This document shows, in pieces, positions 53,556-64,000 of a stretch of 64,000 nucleotides of DNA. The stretch spans positions 4,268,501 to 4,332,500 of the forward strand of contig NZ_CP016756.1 in NCBI RefSeq assembly GCF_001700965.1. The letters are read 5' to 3'. The DNA comes from Stenotrophomonas nitritireducens (GTDB lineage: Bacteria > Pseudomonadota > Gammaproteobacteria > Xanthomonadales > Xanthomonadaceae). The position numbers and the translations under genes were made by a program. Below the pieces are notes generated by a model. That model was given only the letters and a program-made list of their open reading frames with translations. It had not been told where the DNA came from and did no database searches. Positions within the stretch are counted from its first letter, which is position 1. Each line of letters begins with the position of its first letter.

Positions 53556-54686
53556 GTGACCCAAGCCGCAATTCTCGTGCTCGAAGACGGCACCGTATTC
53601 GAGGGCGAATCCGTAGGCGCGCCCGGCCTATCCGTGGGTGAGGTGGTGTTCAACACCGCCATGACCGGTTATCAGGAAATGCTGACCGATCCGTCCTACG
53701 CCCGGCAGATGATCACCCTGACCTACCCGCATATCGGCAACACCGGTATGAACGACCAGGACAATGAAGCCGCCAAGGTATGGGCATCGGGCCTGATCGT
53801 GCGCGATGTGCCGCGCCGCCCGAGCAGCTGGCGCAACCAGGTGTCGCTGCAGGATTGGTTGATCCAGCGCGGCGTGGTGGCCATCTCCGGCATCGACACC
53901 CGCAAGCTGACCCGCATCCTGCGTGAGCGCGGCGCACAGAACGGCGCACTGATGGCCGGCCCCGGCATCGACGTCGAGAAGGCACTGGAAGCGGCACGCA
54001 AGTTCCCCGGCCTGAAGGGCATGGATCTGGCCAAGGTGGTCAGCACCGACAAGCCCTACAGCTGGGCTGACGGCCAGCTGGACTTGGACAGCAATGAATT
54101 CGCCCGCGCCGAACCGAAGTTCAAGGTTGTGGCCTACGACTTCGGCGTGAAGACCAACATCCTGCGCATGCTGGCCGAACGCGGCTGCGAGCTGACCGTG
54201 GTGCCGGCACAGACCCCGGCGGCTGAGGTGCTGGCGATGAATCCGGACGGCGTGTTCCTGTCCAACGGCCCGGGTGATCCGGAACCCTGTGACTACGCCA
54301 TCAGCGCGATCAAGACCTTCGTCGAGAAGAAGGTGCCGACCTTCGGTATCTGCCTGGGCCACCAGCTGCTGGGCCTGGCCGCAGGCGCCAAGACGATGAA
54401 GATGGGCCATGGCCACCACGGTGCCAACCACCCGGTGCAGGACATCGACGACGGCCGGGTGATGATCACCTCGCAGAACCACGGCTTCGCTATCGACGAA
54501 AGCGTGCTGCCGGCCAATGTGCGGGTTACCCACCGCTCGCTGTTCGACCAGACCATCCAGGGCATCGCCCTGACCGACGCGCCGGCGTTCTCCTTCCAGG
54601 GTCACCCGGAAGCGTCGCCAGGCCCACGTGACGTGGCCCCGTTGTTTGACCGCTTCATCACCATGATGGAAAAGGCCCAGGCCTGA
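53556..54686 (+). CDS. carA: Carbamoyl-phosphate synthase small subunit CarA
   Basis: CarA is the glutaminase subunit that feeds ammonia to CarB for arginine and pyrimidine synthesis. From GTG at 53556 it is 376 residues. The class I amidotransferase site has Cys266 in GICLGHQ and His in GHPEASPGP. The GTG start ([13 protein letters not shown]) matches the family; upstream TTG or GTG codons lie in the leader hairpin region. Its TGA overlaps the next ATG by one base. Confidence 0.95.
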   Translation: MTQAAILVLEDGTVFEGESVGAPGLSVGEVVFNTAMTGYQEMLTDPSYARQMITLTYPHIGNTGMNDQDNEAAKVWASGLIVRDVPRRPSSWRNQVSLQDWLIQRGVVAISGIDTRKLTRILRERGAQNGALMAGPGIDVEKALEAARKFPGLKGMDLAKVVSTDKPYSWADGQLDLDSNEFARAEPKFKVVAYDFGVKTNILRMLAERGCELTVVPAQTPAAEVLAMNPDGVFLSNGPGDPEPCDYAISAIKTFVEKKVPTFGICLGHQLLGLAAGAKTMKMGHGHHGANHPVQDIDDGRVMITSQNHGFAIDESVLPANVRVTHRSLFDQTIQGIALTDAPAFSFQGHPEASPGPRDVAPLFDRFITMMEKAQA

Positions 54687-55126
54687 TGCCCGCGCTGGCA
54701 GCCGCCTCACGTTTCCGTCGCTGGCAGTGGCCGGTGATGGTTGCCTTGGTGCTGGCTGCCTATCCGAGCTTCGTGCTTGCCAATGTCTACTGGAAGTTTT
54801 TCCAGGCCGATCTACCCGGCGGACGTAACGGTCCTGCCGACGCCTATCGGCACAGTCTGGCCAGCGCCATCGTTGCATTCACCTTGTCGCCGCGCTGCGT
54901 CGATTGGGTGACGGCAGTAATGGAAGACGACGGTCGGGGCAATGCAAGCCGGGCCATGGATGCCCACAACAATCGGATCGGCGCGCGCTTGGGCGCGGCC
55001 GCTCCCAGCTGGGCCGCGATGCAGCGCGACGTACGCGCCGCGGTCGAACACGGAGCGGTCAACGCCGCTTCAACCGATCAGATAACCTGGCTCGCCCCGA
55101 TGGCGTGGCAGGAACGAATTTACTGA
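54686..55126 (+). CDS. Small membrane-anchored protein between carA and carB (DUF6973-like)
   Basis: The 146-residue protein has one N-terminal membrane helix (about 14-34), then a domain with [17 protein letters not shown] and [15 protein letters not shown]. The RH-SLA and HNN-IG pattern resembles DUF6973-type domains that also occur at the ends of polymorphic toxin-like proteins; this assignment is tentative. It starts one base into the carA stop and ends 8 bases before carB, so it must be transcribed with both. Confidence 0.75.
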   Translation: MPALAAASRFRRWQWPVMVALVLAAYPSFVLANVYWKFFQADLPGGRNGPADAYRHSLASAIVAFTLSPRCVDWVTAVMEDDGRGNASRAMDAHNNRIGARLGAAAPSWAAMQRDVRAAVEHGAVNAASTDQITWLAPMAWQERIY

Positions 55127-55134
55127 GGATTGTC

Positions 55135-58373
<3,239 letters not shown>

Positions 58374-58377
<4 letters not shown>

Positions 58378-58850
58378 GAGCCCCCATCACGATGAAGGGC
58401 GCCAAGCGCCTGCGTGACGAGCTGGATCACCTGAAGTCGGAAAAGCGCCCCAAGGTCATCGCTGCCATCGCCGAAGCGCGCGAGCACGGCGACCTGAAGG
58501 AAAACGCCGAGTACCATGCTGCCCGCGAAGAGCAGAGCTTCATCGAAGGCCGCATCAAGCTGCTGGAAGGTGAGCTGTCGCACTCGGAAGTGATCGACAT
58601 CACCAAGCTCAACGCCGGCAGCAAGGTGGTTTTCGGCGCGACGGTGACCTTGGCTGACGTCGAAAACGACGAAGAGAAGCGTTACCAGATCGTCGGTGAC
58701 CTGGAAGCGGACATCAAGCTGGGCTTGATTGCCATTTCCTCGCCGGTGGCACGCGCCCTGATCGGCAAGAACGAGGGCGATGCGATCGCCATCGCCGCGC
58801 CGGCCGGCCAGCGCGAGTACGAAATCATCAGCGTCGAATACCTCGACTGA
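58374..58850 (+). CDS. greA: Transcript cleavage factor GreA
   Basis: GreA rescues backtracked RNA polymerase by inserting a coiled coil into the secondary channel. The 158-residue protein has the coiled-coil tip [15 protein letters not shown] with the acidic pair, and the C-terminal FKBP-like domain ([17 protein letters not shown]). AAGGAG lies eight bases before the ATG, which overlaps the carB stop. Confidence 0.97.
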
Positions 58851-58852
58851 CG

Positions 58853-59776
58853 ATGGCCAAGGCCACACTGCTGCTGCCCGCGCGCAGCCGCTTTCCGGCA
58901 GGCGAACTGCCGGCACAGGTGGCCGCGGCCCTGGGCCGTGCCGAGCGTACGCTCGGTGTGGCCGGTGAATCGGCGCAGCTGCGCCGTCACTTCAGCGTGC
59001 AGCCGGCCGACTGGTCGGCGGCTGCCTTGACCCGCCAGACCGATGCCGGCGATGCCGCCGGCGGCTTCTGGCTGCGCGCCGATCCGGCCAATATCGCACC
59101 GGACATGCAGGGCGCGCGGCTGATGGCTGCAGCGGAAACCCTGCGCCTGGAACAGGCTGACGTTGATGCCTTGCTGCCGGCATTGCAGCCACTGTTTGCT
59201 GGCTTCGGCTACCAGCTCGATGCACCCACGCCGGCGCGCTGGTACCTGCGCCTGCCTGATGACACCCCGTTGCCAACGTTTGCCGAGCCCGATGCGGTGC
59301 TGGGCGACGATCTGTTCGCGCATCTGCCCGATGGTGAGAACGGGCGCCAATGGCGCAGCCTGTTGACCGAGGCGCAGGTGGTGTTGCACCAGCATCCATG
59401 GAACGAGCAGCGTGTGGCGCAAGGCCAACGTGCAGTGAATTCCCTGTGGTTCTGGGGAGCGGGCAGCCTGCCGCAATCGGTGCATACCGCACATGCGCAG
59501 GTGCGTAGCCGTGATGCCCTGGTACAGGGCTTGGCCGCACTGGCTGGTGTGCGGCTGGGCGGCGAGCAGAGCGTGGACGCGTTGGTTGACCTGCGCCAGC
59601 TGCGCTCGTTGCAGCAACTGGCCAACGATGCCATCACGCCATTGCTTGATGCCCTGGCGCGTGGCGAACTCAGCGAACTGCAGCTCGATTTCGAGGATGG
59701 CACCGGCTACCGCCTCAGCCGCGGGCAGCGTTGGTGCTTCTGGAAAAAACCGATAGTGACGCTGGCGGATGAGTGA
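58853..59776 (+). CDS. Conserved protein of unknown function (SLWFWGAG family)
   Basis: The 307-residue soluble protein carries the conserved block VNSLWFWGAGSLP with LLTEAQVVLHQHPWNEQR just before it. Relatives in beta- and gammaproteobacteria are sometimes labelled phosphoglycerate mutase or regulatory protein, but I see no phosphatase or mutase active-site motif. It starts two bases after greA and overlaps recJ by eight bases, which ties it to transcription and repair genes. Confidence 0.8.
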   Translation: MAKATLLLPARSRFPAGELPAQVAAALGRAERTLGVAGESAQLRRHFSVQPADWSAAALTRQTDAGDAAGGFWLRADPANIAPDMQGARLMAAAETLRLEQADVDALLPALQPLFAGFGYQLDAPTPARWYLRLPDDTPLPTFAEPDAVLGDDLFAHLPDGENGRQWRSLLTEAQVVLHQHPWNEQRVAQGQRAVNSLWFWGAGSLPQSVHTAHAQVRSRDALVQGLAALAGVRLGGEQSVDALVDLRQLRSLQQLANDAITPLLDALARGELSELQLDFEDGTGYRLSRGQRWCFWKKPIVTLADE

Positions 59777-61496
59777 GAATTTGAGGGTCGTTCGCCGTGA
59801 CGCCGTTGCTAGCGATGGTTGGGGCGATGAAACCCTGCCACTGTTGCGCCGCATCTATGCCGCACGCGGCGCAACCACGCCCGAACAGGCACAGCCGCGT
59901 CTGGCGCAGTTGCATGCGCCGGAGTTGTTGGGTGGCATGCAGACTGCAGTTGCGTTGTTGGCCGACGCGATCGCCAACGACAAACGCATCCTGATCGTCG
60001 GCGATTTCGATTGTGACGGTGCCACCGCGTGTGCGGTAGGGGTGCGCGGCCTGCGCATGCTGGGCGCACGCGACGTGGTACATGCGGTGCCGAACAGGAT
60101 GGTGCACGGTTACGGCCTGTCGCCATCGCTGGTGGAAGAGTTGGCGGTGTTGAAGCCGGATCTGCTGGTGACGGTGGATCACGGCATTGCCTGCCTTGCG
60201 GGCGTGCGCGCCGCCAAGGCATTGGGCTGGCAGGTACTGGTTACCGACCATCACCTGCCGGGCGAACAGCTGCCGCCGGCCGATGCGATTGTTGATCCGA
60301 ATGTGGACGGCGATGCATTCCCGAGCAAGGCGCTGGCGGGCGTAGGCGTCATTTTCTATGTGTTGATGGCGCTGCGCCGGCATCTGCGCGAGCAGGGGGT
60401 ATTCGGCACCCAGCCGGAGCCCGATCTGCTGAGCTTGCTGGACCTGGTGGCGGTAGGCACCGTGGCCGATCTGGTTGCACTGGACGACAACAACCGCGCC
60501 CTGGTATCCGCCGGTTTGCGCCGCCTGCGCGCGGGCAAGGCCAGTGTCGGTTTGCAGGCCCTGATCGAGGTGAGCGGTCGCGATGTGCGCAGGCTCAGCG
60601 CCAGTGACATCGGCTATGCGGTCGCGCCGCGGCTCAACGCTGCCGGTCGCCTGCAAGACATGGCGTTGGGTATCGAGCTGCTGCTCACGGAAGACCCGGC
60701 ACACGCACGGCATATCGCCACCTTGCTGGAGGAGATCAACGCCGAGCGCCGCGCCGTACAGCAGATCATGACCGACGACGCCGAGAAGGCCGTCGCGCGT
60801 GCTTTGCTGGATGACGATATGCAGCGGCCGGTGGCGGCTTGCCTGTTCGACGCCGAATGGCATCCGGGTGTGGTTGGCCTGGTGGCGTCGAAAATGAAGG
60901 ACCGCCTGCATCGGCCGGTGATTGCATTTGCGCCAGCTGAGCCGGGTGGCGATGCATTGCGGGGGTCGGCGCGCTCGATCAGTGGTTTCCATATCCGTGA
61001 TGCATTGGCGGCGATCAATGCCAATCATCCCGGGCTGATGGAAAAGTTTGGCGGCCATGCGATGGCCGCAGGGCTCAGCCTGCCGCTGGCGAATCTGGAT
61101 GCGTTCAAGCAGGTGTTCGCGCAGCAGGTACAACGCAGCCTGGACCCGGCCTTGCTGCAGCAGCAGCTGCTCAGCGATGGCGAGTTGTCGCCCGCCGAGC
61201 TGGACTTCCAGCACGCCGAAGCACTGCGTTTGGCCGGCCCCTGGGGGCAGGGCTTCGCCGAGCCGCTGTTTGACGGTGAGTTCGAGGTGCTTGAGTGGCG
61301 CGTACTCAAGGAGCGCCATCTGAAGCTGGTGCTGCGCCAGCAGGGCAGTACCGCGCGAATCAACGCGATCCATTTCAGCGGCTGGACCGGCGCGGCACCG
61401 GCGCAACATGTGCAGGTTGCTTACCGCCTGGTGAGTGATGACTACCGCGGCGGCAAGGCCATCCAGCTGATCGTCGAGCACTGCGCCTCCGTTTGA
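59769..61496 (+). CDS. recJ: Single-strand DNA exonuclease RecJ
   Basis: RecJ degrades single-stranded DNA 5' to 3' in RecF-pathway recombination and mismatch repair. The 575-residue protein has the DHH-family motifs DFDCDGATA (residues 79-87), VTVDHG, TDHHLPGE and the DHHA1 C-terminal block (GGHAMAAGLSL), plus an OB-fold. It begins inside the preceding gene. No terminator is visible before the repeat island. Confidence 0.96.
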   Translation: MSENLRVVRRDAVASDGWGDETLPLLRRIYAARGATTPEQAQPRLAQLHAPELLGGMQTAVALLADAIANDKRILIVGDFDCDGATACAVGVRGLRMLGARDVVHAVPNRMVHGYGLSPSLVEELAVLKPDLLVTVDHGIACLAGVRAAKALGWQVLVTDHHLPGEQLPPADAIVDPNVDGDAFPSKALAGVGVIFYVLMALRRHLREQGVFGTQPEPDLLSLLDLVAVGTVADLVALDDNNRALVSAGLRRLRAGKASVGLQALIEVSGRDVRRLSASDIGYAVAPRLNAAGRLQDMALGIELLLTEDPAHARHIATLLEEINAERRAVQQIMTDDAEKAVARALLDDDMQRPVAACLFDAEWHPGVVGLVASKMKDRLHRPVIAFAPAEPGGDALRGSARSISGFHIRDALAAINANHPGLMEKFGGHAMAAGLSLPLANLDAFKQVFAQQVQRSLDPALLQQQLLSDGELSPAELDFQHAEALRLAGPWGQGFAEPLFDGEFEVLEWRVLKERHLKLVLRQQGSTARINAIHFSGWTGAAPAQHVQVAYRLVSDDYRGGKAIQLIVEHCASV

Positions 61497-62210
61497 CCTG
61501 GAGAGCAGCGGCTGCACGCATCACCTGTAGTGCCGAGCCATGCTCGGCGGGGGCCTCACCGCAGATCCATCATCACGTTCTGGATTCGTGCTCCCGGGTG
61601 CGCGCTGGGCTTACCCGGGCTACAGTCCTGCACGCACCGCCTGTAGTGCCGAGCCATGCTCGGCAAGGGCCTCACCGCAGATCCATCATCACGTTCTGGA
61701 TTCGTGCTCCCGGGTGCGCTGGGCTTACCCGGGCTACAGTAGAGCCGCCTTCTACAGGTGCGCCTTCAGCCCGCAGCCCGGGTAAGCAAAGCGCACCCGG
61801 GGCCATTAGCGGGTAACCCGAAAGAACTCCGGATTCCTGCTCCCGGGTGCGCTGCGCTTACCCGGGCTACATTAGAGCCACCTTCTACAGGTGCGTTTTC
61901 AGTAGCGCGAGACTGACTTCGCCAGCTGGATTCACCCGCAGCTTTGTGTGATCTACATCGCTAAAGACGGGTTTCGAATGTCCAGACAACAATCACGGAT
62001 TGGAAGGCAGCGACACACAGGGTTTGCGCAGTTCACAACATGTGCACGCCGTGATTGCGTTAGGGCCACGTGATGAAGCTCGCCCTCGACTAATACTTTC
62101 CTACGAATTCAGCCTTTGATCCCCCGATACGGGTGTCAGAAAACTGGCGCGTTTCATAAAGCAATGGCACAGTCGGGTTCTCGATACTGCATGGGACGAT
62201 GGAACGCCCG
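61497..62210. repeat. Repeat island with tandem 116-base composites, then unique DNA before vgrG
   Basis: SMAG copies at 61527-61549 and 61643-61665 each precede a CCCGGGTGCGC palindrome (61593-61623, 61709-61736); the combined unit of about 116 bases is duplicated. A forward GTAAGC copy (61774-61802) and another reverse copy (61842-61870) follow, with a second repeated flank (AGAGCCGCCTTCTACAGGTG at 61741, and a near copy at 61874). 61903-62210 is unique; it should hold the vgrG promoter, but I see no clear box and no gene. Confidence 0.85.
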
Positions 62211-64000
62211 ATGTTCGCCGAATCACTTTCAGCAGCAGGCGGCTTGCAACGCCTGCATCAAGATCGCCGCCTGGTCCGTATTGAAACTGCGCTTGCCCCG
62301 GAAACATTCCTGGTCAAACGTTTCAACGGCAACGAAGCGGTTTCCGCGCCATTCCTCTATCACATCGAGTTGTTGTCGACCCAGTCACGGCTGGAGTTGA
62401 AGCAACTGGTTGGTCAGCCGCTGCGCTTGTTGCTCGGCGATGAGTTCGGTGGGCGCAGCGTGCATGGCTATGTGCGCGAGTTCGCCAGCACCGGGCAACA
62501 GGCGCAGTTCAACAGCTATCGGGCCGAAGTGGCGCCCTGGTTTGCCTTCCTCGATTACACCAGCAATTGCCGCATCTTCCAGGACAAGAACGTTCTGGAA
62601 ATCATCGAGGAGGTCTTTGCCGGCTACGAGCAGTTGGCGCGCTACCGCTACGATCTCAATACCGGCAAGCTGCAGCCGCTGTCGTACTGCGTGCAGTACA
62701 ACGAATCGGATTTCGCCTTCGTCAGCCGCCTGCTGGAAGACGCGGGCCTGTATTACAGCTTCGTCCATGACGACGATGGGCATACGCTGGTCATCAGCGA
62801 TGACTCCACGCTCAGCGTGGTGCACGGTGAGCCGGGCGCAGTTGCCTATGTCTCCGATCAGGGCACCTTGGCACGTACCGGCCTGCACCGTTGGGGCGCA
62901 CGACGCAGGGTAGGGCCCAGCGCGCAGACATTGCGCAGCTTCGACTTCAAGCAGCCCAAGCAGCAGCTCGATGGCAACCAGGGCAATCAGGTGCCGATGG
63001 GCCTGTTGCCGCCATTGGAACAGTACCGCTACGACGGCGCAGCGCGTTTCGCCAACAGCCGTGTCGGCGAGGCCTTGGCGGCGGTGCGTAATGAGGAAGT
63101 CAGCTGGCCGACCAAGTTGTTTGAATGCGCCGGCAACGCCGGCGAGCTGCAGGCCGGCGCCTGTTTCAGCCTGGAGCGGCACCCGGATTTCATCGGCCGA
63201 GACGAGGTAGACCGCGAGTTCTTCGTGGTGTCGATGCAGCGCGAAGGACACAATAACTTCGCCAGCGATTTCTCCAGCGCCGAGTCGCCCAGCGTGGAGA
63301 TGCAGGCGCAGGTATTACGGCGGCGCATTCCGTTCCGCCCATTGCGGCAGACTCCTTGGCCGCGCATGCCGGGGCCGCAGACGGCTACCGTGGTTGGTCC
63401 GCCAGGTGAAGAACTGCACGCCGATGCCTATGGCCGGGTGAAGGTGCAGTTCCACTGGGACCGCAAGCTGGATCGGCGCGAAAACGCCTCGTGCTGGATC
63501 CGCAGCGCCAGCCCCTGGGCAGGTGCCGACATGGGTGGCGTGTCGCCGCCGCGTATCGGCCAGGAGGTGATCGTCGATTTCCTCGATGGTGACCCGGACC
63601 GGCCGATCATCACCGGCCGCGTCTACAACGAACAGAACATGCCGCCCTTCGGCATGGAAGTCAGCGGCCTGAAATCGAAGACGGTGAAGGGCGCGGGTTG
63701 GAACGAAGTGACCATGCACGACGGCGCCGGCGGCGAGCTGCTGAACATGCGCGCGCAGCGCGACATGGTCACCACTGTGCTCAATGACCAGACTGCGAGC
63801 ATCCTCAACAACAAAACCACAAGTGTGACGGTTGACCACGGCATGACCGTGGGCGGCAACCAGACCATCGGCATCACCGGCAACCGTGGGATCACCGTCA
63901 CTGGCACCGATACCTCTACCGTGACCGGGACGCGCACAACCGATGTCACCGGCGCCGTTGCCGAGACGTATCACACCGGTCAGACCAAGACCATTCTTGC
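62211..64000 (+). CDS. vgrG: Type VI secretion spike protein VgrG (3' end outside window)
   Basis: VgrG trimers tip the T6SS tube and carry effectors. About 596 residues are visible. The gp27-like part (FLVKRFNGNEAVSAPFLYHI, YCVQYNESDFAFVSRLLEDAG) is followed by the gp5/OB part (DAYGRVKVQFHWDRK, WIRSASPWAG, IVDFLDGDPDRPIITGRVYN) and the start of the beta-helix spike with GLKSKT and repeated T-V-T-G triplets. ATG at 62211 is preceded by GGAA; an in-frame ATG at 62199 is possible. The frame is open to the window end, so any C-terminal effector domain is unseen. Confidence 0.93.
   Translation, partial: MFAESLSAAGGLQRLHQDRRLVRIETALAPETFLVKRFNGNEAVSAPFLYHIELLSTQSRLELKQLVGQPLRLLLGDEFGGRSVHGYVREFASTGQQAQFNSYRAEVAPWFAFLDYTSNCRIFQDKNVLEIIEEVFAGYEQLARYRYDLNTGKLQPLSYCVQYNESDFAFVSRLLEDAGLYYSFVHDDDGHTLVISDDSTLSVVHGEPGAVAYVSDQGTLARTGLHRWGARRRVGPSAQTLRSFDFKQPKQQLDGNQGNQVPMGLLPPLEQYRYDGAARFANSRVGEALAAVRNEEVSWPTKLFECAGNAGELQAGACFSLERHPDFIGRDEVDREFFVVSMQREGHNNFASDFSSAESPSVEMQAQVLRRRIPFRPLRQTPWPRMPGPQTATVVGPPGEELHADAYGRVKVQFHWDRKLDRRENASCWIRSASPWAGADMGGVSPPRIGQEVIVDFLDGDPDRPIITGRVYNEQNMPPFGMEVSGLKSKTVKGAGWNEVTMHDGAGGELLNMRAQRDMVTTVLNDQTASILNNKTTSVTVDHGMTVGGNQTIGITGNRGITVTGTDTSTVTGTRTTDVTGAVAETYHTGQTKTIL

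Noticed and set aside
61978..62073. Short 31-codon frame before vgrG
   Set aside because: No ribosome binding site, no homology pattern, too short to support.

Overview
The window is a GC-rich (mid-60s percent by eye), densely coding piece of a gammaproteobacterial chromosome. It most resembles the genus Stenotrophomonas (Xanthomonadaceae). Three things point there: many short palindromic repeats that begin with GTAG and match the SMAG family described from Stenotrophomonas maltophilia, a divergent two-component/RND locus arranged like smeSyRy-smeYZ, and Xanthomonad-type polar flagellar gene order. I saw no rRNA, tRNA, transposase, integrase or CRISPR array, and nothing that looks like a recent island.

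Layout. (1) 1-12004, minus strand: late end of the polar flagellar/chemotaxis cluster, in transcription order fliQ, fliR, an MHYT-GGDEF-EAL protein, flhB, flhA, flhF, flhG, fliA, cheY, cheZ, cheA (cut by the window edge). Sigma-54-like promoters precede fliQ and flhB. fliP is not next to fliQ. (2) 12606-18322, plus: four overlapping genes for a DNA repair set (MBL-fold exonuclease, ATP-dependent DNA ligase, Lhr-type helicase, PdeM nuclease). (3) 18347-29650: an APC permease, a DUF885 lipoprotein, a membrane metallophosphoesterase, an MgtC-like protein, the methionine salvage genes mtnB-mtnD-mtnC, and two tandem cationic amino acid permeases. (4) 29838-33516: a Nudix hydrolase, and serA divergent from a D-2-hydroxyglutarate dehydrogenase-like flavoprotein. 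(5) 33580-43201: sensor kinase and regulator divergent from an RND adaptor and pump, then a tight three-gene unit (DUF2388 exported protein, HELAH/DUF4105 protein, soluble PAS histidine kinase). (6) 43379-49337, minus: an EF-P paralogue of the EfpL type, an SDR, and a liuC-like hydratase, an HMG-CoA lyase and a triple-PAS GGDEF-EAL protein. The lyase and GGDEF-EAL frames overlap by 4 bases. (7) 49463-61496, plus: feoA-feoB plus a Cys-rich partner behind a Fur-box-like site, a membrane-anchored unknown, dapB, then carA-(unknown)-carB-greA-(unknown)-recJ with overlaps or 2-8 base spacings. (8) 61497-64000: a repeat island, then the 5' part of a type VI secretion vgrG.

The genes are mostly core metabolism, motility and envelope functions. 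The intergenic spaces carry three families of GTAG-headed palindromes, several of them in facing pairs or in tandemly duplicated composites. The least explained parts are the DUF2388/DUF4105/kinase unit, the small membrane protein between carA and carB, and the coupling of a c-di-GMP enzyme to leucine catabolism.
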